Shown: positions 43,356-52,259 of the stretch, one piece after another
Layout of the letters: each line of letters begins with the position of its first letter
Numbering within the stretch: the first letter of the stretch is position 1
Assembly (NCBI GenBank): GCA_964408805.1
Contig: CAYPAV010000008.1
Coordinates: forward strand, 156,845 to 220,844
Direction: 5' to 3'
DNA: 64,000 nucleotides
Source: CAYPAV01 sp964408805
Lineage (GTDB): Bacteria; Pseudomonadota; Alphaproteobacteria; UBA8366
Translations under genes and position numbers: made by a program
Notes under the pieces: model-generated
Told to the model about the DNA's origin: nothing
Databases searched by the model: none
What the model saw: only the letters and a program-made list of their open reading frames with translations

Positions 43356-43461
43356 AGGCGCGTCGAGTTGCCGGCCGATATTGCGTTGAAACCGGGATTC
43401 GGGCAAAACCCTTCCGCCGCGCAGCCATATCCAGGAATGGGACGTATCCGTCCCCGCTTAG

Positions 43462-44265
43462 ATGCACATCGATTCAGATAAAGTCGCCGAGATCATTCGC
43501 GAAGCCGCCGCGCTCGACGTACTGCCGAGGTTCAAACGCCTCGCCGATCATGAGATCCAGGAGAAGGCACCGGGCGACCTCGTCACCATCGCCGATATCG
43601 AGGCCGAGGCACGTCTCATGAAGGGACTCGGGGCGCTCACGCCGGGCGCCGACTTCATCGCCGAGGAGGAAATGGCGCAAAATCCCATCGACCTGGAGGA
43701 CTACCACTCCGATACGCCGACATGGCTGATTGATCCAGTCGATGGGACTCGGAATTTTTCGCGCGGCGAGACGCCCTTCGCGATCGTTGTTGCGTATGTC
43801 GTCGGCGGTATCGCCCGGAATGGCTGGATTTACCTTCCGGCCGAGGAGTCGATGATCGTCGCGGAACGGGGCGAGGGGGCCTTCGAGGAAGGGGAGCGGT
43901 TGCGATCCACCACCGTTGAGGCCCTTGACGCGATGACGGGGATGATCAACTACCATGCGCTTGAGAATGTTGAGCCGCAGAAGATCGAGCGCCGTGCGCG
44001 CGTCTTCGCCGGAACCAAGAATTGGCGATGCGCGGCCTATGATTTTACGCTTCTCGCTCGGGGAACGAAGCATTTCTCGCTTTATCGGCGTCTGTGGCCG
44101 TGGGATCACGCGGCGGGCGGGCTGATCTTCGAGGAAGCCGGCGGCCATTGCGTCTGCCTGGGCGAGCACGCCTACTCGCCGCTTCAACGGGCGCATGGGC
44201 TCCTGTGCGCCCCGTCGCCCGATGCCTGGCATAAGATCCACGACCATTTGGCCACGGGGGCCTGA
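43462..44265 (+). CDS. Inositol monophosphatase family phosphatase
   Basis: Mg-dependent phosphatase of the IMPase/CysQ superfamily. 267 residues. Metal ligands are Glu in FIAEEEM near 66-72 and the Asp pair in LIDPVDGTRNF near 90-100, with the second signature WDHAAGGLIFEEAGG near 213-227. The substrate could be inositol phosphate, another sugar phosphate, or PAP; the sequence does not decide. A sulfotransferase-like gene lies 16 kb away, but I do not draw a link from this. It is separated from hflX by 106 bp. Confidence 0.85.
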   Translation: MHIDSDKVAEIIREAAALDVLPRFKRLADHEIQEKAPGDLVTIADIEAEARLMKGLGALTPGADFIAEEEMAQNPIDLEDYHSDTPTWLIDPVDGTRNFSRGETPFAIVVAYVVGGIARNGWIYLPAEESMIVAERGEGAFEEGERLRSTTVEALDAMTGMINYHALENVEPQKIERRARVFAGTKNWRCAAYDFTLLARGTKHFSLYRRLWPWDHAAGGLIFEEAGGHCVCLGEHAYSPLQRAHGLLCAPSPDAWHKIHDHLATGA

Positions 44266-44371
44266 CCGATCCCGGCCCTCATTTCGCGGTTTGTGGCGGT
44301 TCCCGGCCATCGTTAAGATGCGCCACCCATTCAAGGGGCATGGTCGGCACACTTTTCAGGGAGACTTCACA

Positions 44372-45241
44372 ATGGCGAAAGTTGCTTTTATCGGACTGGG
44401 TGTCATGGGCTACCCAATGGCGGGTCATCTTCGCGCCGGCGACCATAATGTGACCGTCTATAACCGCACCGCCGCCAAGGCGCGGAAATGGGTCAAGAAA
44501 CACGGCGGAAAGGTCGCGAAGACGCCACGCGCCGCCGCCAAGGGACAGGATTTCGTCTTCACCTGTGTCGGCAACGACGATGATGTGCGGAGCGTCATCC
44601 TAGGAGAGAAGGGAGCTCTCGCCGGCATGTCGAAGGGAAGCGTCCTGATCGACAACACCACGGCCTCGGCCGATCTCGCGCGCGAATTGCACGGGGTTGC
44701 CCGGAAGGCCGGAGTCGGTTTTATCGATGCTCCCGTCTCGGGTGGTCAGGCCGGGGCCGAAAACGGGGTTCTCACGGTCATGTGCGGCGGCAACAGGAAC
44801 CATTTCAACGCGGCGAAGCCGGTCATGGATTGTTATGCCCAGGCCGTGAATTTGATCGGACGCGCGGGATCGGGGCAACTCACCAAGATGGTCAATCAGA
44901 TCTGCATTGCCGGGCTCGTGCAGGGGCTGTCGGAAGGGGTGAATTTCGGCCTCAAGGCGGGACTCGACATGGAGAAGGTCATCGAGACGATCGCCAAGGG
45001 CGCCGCCGGTTCCTGGCAGATGGAAAACCGGGCGGCGACGATGTGTGCCGGCGAGTTCGAGTTCGGGTTCGCCGTGGATTGGATGCGGAAGGATCTCGGC
45101 ATCTGTCTCGACGAGGCGAACCGGAGCGGTGCTAGGCTGCCGGTCGCGGCATTGGTCGACCAGTTCTACGCCACTGTGCAGGCACGCGGCGGCAATCGCT
45201 GGGATACTTCGGGTCTAATCCACCTTCTGATGAACGAATAA
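44372..45241 (+). CDS. 3-hydroxyisobutyrate dehydrogenase-family protein
   Basis: NAD(P)-dependent beta-hydroxyacid dehydrogenase, 289 residues. The Rossmann motif GLGVMGYPMAGHL is at about 8-20. DAPVSGGQAGAENG near 123-136 is the substrate-binding block, and the catalytic Lys lies in GSGQLTKMVNQI near 168-179. 3-Hydroxyisobutyrate, tartronate semialdehyde and other substrates are all possible in this family. I chose ATG 44372 (GGGAG eight bases upstream); an extension to 44195 overlaps the phosphatase gene. It is convergent with mazG, with 21 bp between them. Confidence 0.88.
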   Translation: MAKVAFIGLGVMGYPMAGHLRAGDHNVTVYNRTAAKARKWVKKHGGKVAKTPRAAAKGQDFVFTCVGNDDDVRSVILGEKGALAGMSKGSVLIDNTTASADLARELHGVARKAGVGFIDAPVSGGQAGAENGVLTVMCGGNRNHFNAAKPVMDCYAQAVNLIGRAGSGQLTKMVNQICIAGLVQGLSEGVNFGLKAGLDMEKVIETIAKGAAGSWQMENRAATMCAGEFEFGFAVDWMRKDLGICLDEANRSGARLPVAALVDQFYATVQARGGNRWDTSGLIHLLMNE

Positions 45242-45262
45242 TCAGGGGACGGGGCGGAATCG

Positions 45263-46063
45263 CTATCCCGTTGCGGTTCCCTCATCTCGTTTGACGGCTT
45301 TCCAAAGATCTTCCATCTCGTCGATATCCATCGAATCGAGCGGTTTCTCACCATTCGCCTTGGCCCGACGTTCAACCTCGCGAAACCGGCGGTCGAATTT
45401 GGCATTGGCGCGCCGCAGCGCCTCTTCGGAGCGAACGTTTAGATGACGCGCCAGATTGACAATACTGAACAATAAATCGCCGAATTCCTCCTCGATCTTC
45501 TCTTGATCCACGGCGGCCGGGGTCAATTCGGTGCGAAGCTCCGCCAATTCCTCATCGACCTTCGCCAAGGCGCCGGCCCCGGTGGGCCAGTCGAAACCCG
45601 TCTGGGCGGCGCGTTTCCCAAGTTTTTCCGCGCGAAGTAGGGCGGGAAGGGCGCCTGGTATGCCGTCGAGTTGGGAGGTGTTAGCACCTCCTTCCGCTCG
45701 TTCCGCGCGCTTCAGGGACTCCCAATGAATTGTTTGGGCGGCGGCGGTCTCGATTTTCTTGTCGCCGAAGACATGCGGATGCCGGCGGATCATCTTGTCG
45801 CAAATGCCCTCGACGACATCGGCGAAGGCGAACGCGCCGCGTTCCTCAGCCATCCGGGCATGGAAAACGACCTGAAACAGAAGGTCGCCCAACTCGTCGC
45901 GAAGATTTCCCATATCCTCGTGATCGATCGCATCCGCGACTTCATAGGCTTCCTCGATCGTATAAGGCGCGATCGTGGCGAATTCCTGCTCGCGATCCCA
46001 AGCGCACCCGGTCTCGGGATCGCGGAGCTGCTCCATTATGTCCAGTAGGCGGTCGATTTTCAT
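45263..46063 (-). CDS. mazG: Nucleoside triphosphate pyrophosphohydrolase MazG
   Basis: Hydrolyses nucleoside triphosphates to monophosphates and pyrophosphate, cleaning the pool and affecting ppGpp level in E. coli. 266 residues with two MazG modules (about 15-110 and 145-235). The first carries the metal ligands in the E-E-x(n)-E-x-x-D pattern (EEAYEVADAI and LRDELGDLLFQ). The second has EEEFGDLLFS. In related genomes it follows hflX directly; here two plus-strand genes come between. Confidence 0.95.
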   Translation of the reverse strand: MKIDRLLDIMEQLRDPETGCAWDREQEFATIAPYTIEEAYEVADAIDHEDMGNLRDELGDLLFQVVFHARMAEERGAFAFADVVEGICDKMIRRHPHVFGDKKIETAAAQTIHWESLKRAERAEGGANTSQLDGIPGALPALLRAEKLGKRAAQTGFDWPTGAGALAKVDEELAELRTELTPAAVDQEKIEEEFGDLLFSIVNLARHLNVRSEEALRRANAKFDRRFREVERRAKANGEKPLDSMDIDEMEDLWKAVKRDEGTATG

Positions 46064-46195
46064 GCCTTTGTCCAGTCGAGTGTCCGCTGATTTAACCTTG
46101 ATAGTAATTGCTCGTTCGAACGATAGGGAGGTGTTGGATCGTAAATCCGCGCATGATAAAATGACGCATAATGGATATTATGGGAATTGTTTATG

Positions 46196-46966
46196 CTATA
46201 ATTCGATCGTCATTCCGTCATGCGCGGGCTCAATGCCTTCTGGCAAAATGTCGCATAAATGACGGTAGTCCAGCCAGTGGCTCATATGGGTCAAAATCGC
46301 CCGGCGCGGCTTCACTCGCTCCACCCAAGTTATGGCGGTCTCGACATTAGCATGGGTGGGATGCGCCTCCTCGCGGAGGCAGCCGATAACCCAAAGCTCG
46401 ATCCCTTTCAGCAATTCAAAGACCGAGCCCTCAAGTGCCACCACATCGGTCGTATACGCCGCCTTGCCAAACCGAAACCCGACGGTCTTTGAATATCCGT
46501 GATCCTGTTCGAAGGTTTGGAATGTCAGGTCGCCGGCGCTGGCGCTCGGTTGATACGCCCGCCAGTTCAACGATGGCCGGTAATAATAGCCTGCGGCTTC
46601 GGCCTCCAGAGGCTCGAAGGCATAACCGAACCGTGTTTTCAGTTCCTGATACGTCGCGGGATCGCTGAAGGCGTCGAGTCCATGCCCCATCGCATTGTTA
46701 ATCCAACGCAATTCGTCGATTCCATGACAATGGTCGGCATGTGCGTGCGTGAACAAAACGGCGTCCAATCGCGAGACTTCGGCCCCCAGCAACTGCTCTC
46801 GGCAATCCGGCGTCGCATCGACCAGAATATCGGTGGTCTCGTCTTGAATGAGGATCGAGGAACGTTTGCGGCGGTTCCTCGGCTCGTTCGGGTCGCAGTT
46901 TCCCCAGTTCGGCCCAACCAACGGCACCCCGCCCGAAGCGCCGCATCCAAGGATCGTGATTTTCAT
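46196..46966 (-). CDS. MBL-fold metal-dependent hydrolase (PhnP-like)
   Basis: 256 residues of the metallo-beta-lactamase fold with the HAHADHCHG motif near 74-82 and later ligands in AYTTDVV and LTHMSH. The N-terminus ITILGCGASGGVPLVGPNWG is typical of the PhnP/cyclic phosphodiesterase branch. The substrate is unknown; no phosphonate genes are nearby. The start overlaps tatD by 4 bp (ATGA), and the metG-tatD-MBL-mazG order is conserved in alphaproteobacteria, which hints at nucleotide housekeeping. Confidence 0.85.
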   Translation of the reverse strand: MKITILGCGASGGVPLVGPNWGNCDPNEPRNRRKRSSILIQDETTDILVDATPDCREQLLGAEVSRLDAVLFTHAHADHCHGIDELRWINNAMGHGLDAFSDPATYQELKTRFGYAFEPLEAEAAGYYYRPSLNWRAYQPSASAGDLTFQTFEQDHGYSKTVGFRFGKAAYTTDVVALEGSVFELLKGIELWVIGCLREEAHPTHANVETAITWVERVKPRRAILTHMSHWLDYRHLCDILPEGIEPAHDGMTIEL

Positions 46967-47751
46967 TCCGGTGTGGCTTTATCGAACAGCGTGAAGAAGT
47001 TGCGGCTTGTGATATCCGTCATCTCCGCCATGGTATGCTGTTTCAATTCGGCGAGCGTCTTAAGCGTGTGGACGACATTCGCCGGCTCATTCCGCTTGCC
47101 GCGCTTCGGTACAGGCGCGAGATAGGGCGCGTCGGTCTCGACCAGCAATCGGTCGTCGGGAATGGCGGCGGCAATCTCGCGAAGCACCTCCGAGCGTTTG
47201 AAGGTCAGAATTCCCGCGAGTGATATATAAAATCCTAATTCCATTGTTTTTTCAGCAAGTTTCCGAGTCGTGCTAAAGCAATGGATGACGCCATTCAGGC
47301 CACCCGAATGTGCCCCCTCCTCCAGGATTTTGATGGTGTCGTCGTCGGCGTCTCGCGTGTGCACGATGACCGGAAGACCGGCTGCCTTGGCCGCCTCGAT
47401 ATGGGTTCGGAAACACCGGCGCTGCGCCGCCCGATCGCTGTTGTCGTAATAATAGTCGAGTCCGGTCTCGCCAATGGCGACGACCTCCGGGTGGCGGGCA
47501 CCTTCGAGGAGTGGCGTCATATCGATTTCCGCATGGTCGTCCGCATCGTGCGGATGAACGCCAACGGAACACCAGACGACGCCTTCATTCGCTTGGGCGA
47601 TCGTCAGTACATCGGGGAAACTATCGAGCCGGGTCGAGATGGTAAGCATGGTCGAGACGCCTGCCGTCCGCGCCCGCGCAATTGCCGCCTCCAAATCGCC
47701 TTCGCGGGCCAGATAGTCGAGATGGCAGTGACTGTCGACGACCCCCGTCAA
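46963..47751 (-). CDS. tatD: TatD-family deoxyribonuclease
   Basis: Metal-dependent hydrolase with a TIM barrel; TatD acts as a 3'-5' DNase in E. coli. 262 residues. Metal ligands are in VVDSHCHLD near 5-13, GETGLDYYYD near 95-104, PVIVHTRDA and LVETDAPYLAP near 205-215. No ATG fits the N-terminus; TTG 47751 gives LTGVVDSHCHLD and has GAGGA upstream inside the end of metG, 4 bp after the metG stop. A longer open frame to 48039 is antisense-like and lies within metG. Confidence 0.92.
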   Translation of the reverse strand: MTGVVDSHCHLDYLAREGDLEAAIARARTAGVSTMLTISTRLDSFPDVLTIAQANEGVVWCSVGVHPHDADDHAEIDMTPLLEGARHPEVVAIGETGLDYYYDNSDRAAQRRCFRTHIEAAKAAGLPVIVHTRDADDDTIKILEEGAHSGGLNGVIHCFSTTRKLAEKTMELGFYISLAGILTFKRSEVLREIAAAIPDDRLLVETDAPYLAPVPKRGKRNEPANVVHTLKTLAELKQHTMAEMTDITSRNFFTLFDKATPE

Positions 47752-47755
47752 CGTC

Positions 47756-49294
47756 TCAGTCCTCGACGAAGCGCGGGAACACCAGGACTGCCGCCGGCAG
47801 AGCCGTGCCGGGCACCAAACGCGCGTCGAGCGCCGAGAAATCCCGCGCGTCTTTATCGACAGCGAGAAGATCCAGGATTTTCGCGGCCGAATCCGGCATG
47901 AAGGGCTGAATGATGATGCCGAGACAGCGGATGGCTTCGCAGAGCGTATAGAGGACGACTGCCATTCGCGCCGGATCGGTCTTCCGCAAGGCCCAGGGGG
48001 CCTGGGCATCGACATAGCGGTCCGCATCGCCGACGACACGCCAGATCGCTGTCAGCACGGCGCTGAAATCCTGCCGATCGATATCTGCCCGGAGCGCGGG
48101 CAACAAGGTTTCCGCGCTTTCGATCAGTGCCTCGTCCGCCGTCTCAAGACCGTCGGCGGACGGCACGGCGCCGTCGCAATGCTTACCCACGAAAGACAAG
48201 ACCCGCTGGCATAGATTGCCGAGCCCATTGGCGAGATCGCCGTTCATGCGTTGGACCATCGCCTGGTGCGAAAAGTCGCCATCGTTGCCGAACGGTACCT
48301 CCCGCAGCAAGAAGTGGCGGACCGGGTCGAGGCCATAGCGATCGACCAAATCGTAAGGATCGATGACGTTTCCGAGCGATTTCGAGATCTTCTGCCCCTC
48401 ATTGGTCCACCAGCCATGCGCAAAGACGCGTTTCGGCGGGGCCACGCCGGCGGCCATCAGGAAGGCCGGCCAGTAGACCGCGTGGAAACGGATAATGTCT
48501 TTTCCCACCATGTGCAGATCGGCGGGCCATAGGCTCGAAAATTTCTCGGAGCCGGTCTCCGGATAACCCGCGGCGGTGATGTAGTTGGTTAGGGCATCAA
48601 GCCAGACATACATGATATGCTCGTCGTTTCCCGGTACCGGAACGCCCCATTTAAACGTGGTCCTGGAGACCGAGAGATCCTTCAGCCCGCCCGAGACAAA
48701 ACTGATCACCTCGTTCCGCCGGGATTCGGGGCCGATGAAATCGGGGTTTCCCGCATAGAAGTCGAGTAGCGGCTGTTGCCATGCCGAGAGCTTGAAGAAA
48801 TAACTCGGCTCCTCCACCCATTCGACCTCGGCGCCGCTCGGTGCGATTTTCTTGCCGTCGCTGTCGGTCTCGAGTTCCGCTTCGGTATAGAAGGCCTCGT
48901 CGCGAACCGCATACCAGCCGGCATAGCTGCCGAGATAGATCTGGCCCGCCTTCTCCAGCGCGGTCCAGATCGCTTGTGAGGAGACGATATGGCGCTCTTC
49001 TGTAGTGCGGATGAAGTCATCGTTGCTGAAATTCATCCGCTCGGCGAGACGTCTGAAATTCATCGACATCTCATCGGTGAAGGCCAAGGGGTCGACGCCC
49101 GCATCGGCCGCCGCCTTCTCGACCTTTTGGCCGTGCTCGTCGGTTCCAGTCAGGAAATGGACGTTGTAGCCATCAAGGCGCTTGAAGCGGGCGAGTACGT
49201 CGCAGGCGAGCGTGGTATAGGCGTGGCCGATATGAGGCACGTCATTGACGTAGTAAATCGGTGTCGTGACGTAAAAATGGCCTTGGCTCGACAT
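47756..49294 (-). CDS. metG: Methionyl-tRNA synthetase
   Basis: Class I synthetase that charges initiator and elongator tRNA-Met. 512 residues, the short form without the C-terminal tRNA-binding domain. The HIGH motif is in VPHIGHAYT near 19-27, and the KMSKS motif is KISKS near 304-308. The four-Cys zinc knuckle of the E. coli enzyme is absent from the connective peptide (QIYLGSYAGWYAVRDEAFYT), as in the zinc-free class. GGAG precedes the ATG. It follows holB by 28 bp. Confidence 0.96.
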   Translation of the reverse strand: MSSQGHFYVTTPIYYVNDVPHIGHAYTTLACDVLARFKRLDGYNVHFLTGTDEHGQKVEKAAADAGVDPLAFTDEMSMNFRRLAERMNFSNDDFIRTTEERHIVSSQAIWTALEKAGQIYLGSYAGWYAVRDEAFYTEAELETDSDGKKIAPSGAEVEWVEEPSYFFKLSAWQQPLLDFYAGNPDFIGPESRRNEVISFVSGGLKDLSVSRTTFKWGVPVPGNDEHIMYVWLDALTNYITAAGYPETGSEKFSSLWPADLHMVGKDIIRFHAVYWPAFLMAAGVAPPKRVFAHGWWTNEGQKISKSLGNVIDPYDLVDRYGLDPVRHFLLREVPFGNDGDFSHQAMVQRMNGDLANGLGNLCQRVLSFVGKHCDGAVPSADGLETADEALIESAETLLPALRADIDRQDFSAVLTAIWRVVGDADRYVDAQAPWALRKTDPARMAVVLYTLCEAIRCLGIIIQPFMPDSAAKILDLLAVDKDARDFSALDARLVPGTALPAAVLVFPRFVED

Positions 49295-49322
49295 ACTCTA
49301 ACGCTCCAGCGGTCCCGAACCG

Positions 49323-50363
49323 CTAAACTCGGCCGACCACGGCCGCGATATCGGAAAAAATATTTAGGATCACATGCTTACGGTCGAGTGCCGATCGATC
49401 AGCACGGCCCAGCAAGCTTCGCGTCTTGTCCCATAATTGAAGCCAAGGTTCAAGCGCCCCGGGCGCTCCTGCCTCGGACCCTTCGCCCACGCTCGCCAAA
49501 ATCCGTTTCGAAATGGCATCTTCGAGCAGGCGACCGAAAGCCGCGAAAGCGGCGTCCTGATTACGTCGGGCGGCGAGATCGCAAATTTCGTCGACCGCCG
49601 CCGCCTCCGGCGCCTTGCCGGCGGATAGGACTTTTTCGATTCGGCGATGAATTTCGAGCCCTCCCGCCGCATGCAACGAAATCGCCGCGCCGGCACTGCC
49701 ATTCGAGAGCTCTGACAATATTGGCAGATCGTCCGCTGAAATATCGTCGGCGACCGCGCGAAGCACCGACGTCAGTTCTCCATTCGATAGCGGGTTCAGG
49801 GTCTGAAGGCCGCAGCGCGATTTGATCGTCGGCAGGAGCCCGCCCGGCGCATGGGAAATCAGAATGATGAGGCTTCGCTCCGGCGGCTCCTCCAGAATCT
49901 TCAACAAGGCATTGGCGGCATTCGGCGACATGTCGTCGGCGGAATCGATCAAGCCGATCCGCCAGTTCCTGTCGATAGACGTCAGGCGAAAGAAGTCCGA
50001 GAGTTTCCGAATTGCTTTTACCGGGATATCGCGCTGTGTCTTTTTCCCATCCTCGGCGCCCGTCGTCCGGTCGATCACGGCGAGTGCCGGGTGAGCGCCC
50101 GCCGCGATCTGCTTGAAGACCGGATGATCGGCGGACATATCGAAGGGGCGCCCACCCATCGGCAGACTCCCCTCATCCGCCAGCAAATGACGCGCCAGTC
50201 GATAGGCAAGCGTTGCCTTGCCGACACCCTTGGTTCCCGCTAGCAGCAATGAGTGGTGCAATCGTCCGGCTTGGCACGCTTCGAACAGCATGTTCTCCGT
50301 CTTTTCATGCCCGAAGAGATGCGCATTTTCGCGGGGCGCCAATCCCATTTCCTCAAGCGCCAT
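49323..50363 (-). CDS. holB: DNA polymerase III delta-prime subunit
   Basis: Clamp-loader subunit of the replicative polymerase. 346 residues. The AAA+ domain has a P-loop-like AGTKGVGKATLAYRLARH near 43-60 and the SRC-like motif KSRCGLQTL near 187-195. I chose ATG 50363 (GGGAG nine bases upstream), which overlaps tmk by 11 bp; a TTG at 50393 would add ten residues but lacks a ribosome-binding site. The tmk-holB-metG-tatD order is widely conserved in bacteria. Confidence 0.92.
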   Translation of the reverse strand: MALEEMGLAPRENAHLFGHEKTENMLFEACQAGRLHHSLLLAGTKGVGKATLAYRLARHLLADEGSLPMGGRPFDMSADHPVFKQIAAGAHPALAVIDRTTGAEDGKKTQRDIPVKAIRKLSDFFRLTSIDRNWRIGLIDSADDMSPNAANALLKILEEPPERSLIILISHAPGGLLPTIKSRCGLQTLNPLSNGELTSVLRAVADDISADDLPILSELSNGSAGAAISLHAAGGLEIHRRIEKVLSAGKAPEAAAVDEICDLAARRNQDAAFAAFGRLLEDAISKRILASVGEGSEAGAPGALEPWLQLWDKTRSLLGRADRSALDRKHVILNIFSDIAAVVGRV

Positions 50364-51000
50364 CGCCGGCGACTCCCAATCGGGCCGATACAACGTTCTG
50401 GATCTCGGCTTGTACGGCTGTTTCCGATCCCTCGGCGTTCACAATGACGCAGCGATCCGGATTTGACGCCGCGATGTCCAAGAAACCGTCATGGACGCGG
50501 TGGTGGAGATCAACGGTCATTCGCTCATAGCGTCCCACTTCCTCGTCCCGCGCCTTGGCGCGCGCGAGGCCCGCCGCGACGGGCATATCGAGGATTAGGG
50601 TTAGATCCGGTTCGTTCGACCCCACGACGGCCCGCCGGAGATAGCCGATCGTCGCCATATCGACCCCTTGGCCATGGCCTTGATAGGCTTCCGTCGAATC
50701 GGCGAACCTATCGCAAATCACCCAAACCCCTTTCTCGATCGCAGGCAGGACGGTCTTATCGAGATGTTCTCGCCGAGCCGCCGCGTGCAACAGCGTTTCG
50801 GCGAGCGGATCCCAACGATCGGCGGCACCCGCGGTCAATAGACCTCGGATGGCCTCCGCGCCCACGGCGCCGCCGGGCTCTCGAGTCAGTATTACGTCGA
50901 TACCTTGGTTTTCGAGAAAATCGGCAAGCCCCTGACATTGAGTCGATTTGCCGACCCCTTCCCCACCCTCGAAAGTTATGAAGCGCCCACGCTTCGTCAT
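50353..51000 (-). CDS. tmk: Thymidylate kinase
   Basis: Phosphorylates dTMP to dTDP. 215 residues. The P-loop FEGGEGVGKSTQ is at about 9-20, the DR-x motif CDRFADSTEAYQGHGQG near 96-112 and the lid region near 145-155. I chose ATG 51000 (MTKRGRFITFEGG); a GTG at 51021 would add seven residues but would overlap dacA. It begins 2 bp after the dacA stop and overlaps holB by 11 bp. Confidence 0.96.
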   Translation of the reverse strand: MTKRGRFITFEGGEGVGKSTQCQGLADFLENQGIDVILTREPGGAVGAEAIRGLLTAGAADRWDPLAETLLHAAARREHLDKTVLPAIEKGVWVICDRFADSTEAYQGHGQGVDMATIGYLRRAVVGSNEPDLTLILDMPVAAGLARAKARDEEVGRYERMTVDLHHRVHDGFLDIAASNPDRCVIVNAEGSETAVQAEIQNVVSARLGVAGDGA

Positions 51001-51002
51001 GC

Positions 51003-52181
51003 CTATCTCACCTCTCCCCACAGGAGATAGCCGACGACGGAGGTGAAGCGGCCGCTCAAACCCAAACGCCCGACGCTCTTCCCGGCAAGTAGGGGAATCT
51101 CGATCGGATTCCGGTCCGGCAAGGTAACGACGATCATGCCGATGGGGGCGCCCTTCTCGATCGGAGCCGGTATGGGAGACATATGCCGCACGGTGACCTT
51201 CAGTGCTTTCCGCAGCTTTCTCTTCAGGGTCAATTGCAGACCCTCTTTCGCGACAAGAGGGACTATATTTTCACGGCCGAGCCAGACACCGGCGTTGGTC
51301 AGGAAGGCGCCGCGTTCGAAGAGGGCGTAATTGTTGAATTCACGAAATCCCCTGTCGAGCAGACGTTCCGATTCGCTACGCCGGGATTTCTGCGAGGGAA
51401 GCCCATTGATCACCAGGATCAGTCGCCGCCCATTTCTGATCGCCGAGGCGGAGAGACCGTAACCCGATTCCTCCGTATGACCGGTCTTCAATCCATCCGT
51501 GCCGCCATTTCTGTACAGCAAAGGGTTTCGGTTGTTCTGCTTGATCGAATTGTATTTGAAACTGGTCTCCGAGTAATAACGGTAGAGGTCGGGAAAGTCG
51601 CGTATCGTCGCCTCGATGAGGATCGACAGGTCGCGCGCCGTGGTCTTGTGTTCTGGATCGGGCCAGCCGGATGCGTTTTTGAAGGTCGTTTGGCTCATGC
51701 CAAGGCTGCGCGCCTTCGATGTCATCTCGCGTGCGAACGCCTCCTCGTCTCCGGCAAGCCCCTCCGCCACCACGATGGAGGCATCATTCCCCGACTGGAC
51801 GACAATGCCGCGAATAAGATCCTCGACCCGAACGCGGCTGCCGGCCTCGAGGAACATCCTTGAGCCGCCTTTTCGCCAAGCCTTCGTACTGACCGAAAAT
51901 TCGTCGTCGAGCGAAAGGCTTCCATCCTTCAACCGCTCGAAAAGGAGATAGACGGTCATCATCTTCGTCATCGAGGCGGGCCGCATTTCCGTGTCGGCGT
52001 TTTTCGCGAAAAGCTCGACTCCGGTATCGTAATCCATAAGTAGAGCCTGCTTCGCCGTCGTTTCGAGCGCCGTGGCCCGTCCGATGGTCAGCGTCAAACA
52101 ACAGAGGAAAACAAAGCCTATGAGCAAACAATTCCAATGAGAATCGAAAGTCGATCTTGTTGCAACCATTCCAGTTTCCAT
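51003..52181 (-). CDS. dacA: D-alanyl-D-alanine carboxypeptidase (penicillin-binding protein, DacA type)
   Basis: Removes the terminal D-Ala from peptidoglycan pentapeptides in the periplasm. 392 residues. A signal peptide (hydrophobic about 18-32) ends near ATALETT. The active-site motifs are all present: SxxK in PASMTKM near 68-74, SGN in VVQSGNDAS near 132-140 and KTG in GLKTGHTEES near 235-244. A C-terminal beta domain (about 280-375) follows. An ATG at 52169 is an alternative start. It groups with rlpA and the lytic transglycosylase as a wall-remodelling set. Confidence 0.95.
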   Translation of the reverse strand: METGMVATRSTFDSHWNCLLIGFVFLCCLTLTIGRATALETTAKQALLMDYDTGVELFAKNADTEMRPASMTKMMTVYLLFERLKDGSLSLDDEFSVSTKAWRKGGSRMFLEAGSRVRVEDLIRGIVVQSGNDASIVVAEGLAGDEEAFAREMTSKARSLGMSQTTFKNASGWPDPEHKTTARDLSILIEATIRDFPDLYRYYSETSFKYNSIKQNNRNPLLYRNGGTDGLKTGHTEESGYGLSASAIRNGRRLILVINGLPSQKSRRSESERLLDRGFREFNNYALFERGAFLTNAGVWLGRENIVPLVAKEGLQLTLKRKLRKALKVTVRHMSPIPAPIEKGAPIGMIVVTLPDRNPIEIPLLAGKSVGRLGLSGRFTSVVGYLLWGEVR

Positions 52182-52259
52182 GCGCGGTCAGTCGGCTTAC
52201 CAATGGATCATATGAATTTGAGGCTCAATTAGGCTAAACGGCGGGCGAAATCGTGGCAA

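Noticed and set aside
46167..46182. CATAAT-GGAT-ATTATG hairpin after the MBL gene
   Set aside because: A 6-bp stem made only of weak pairs with no T-run; too weak for a terminator.
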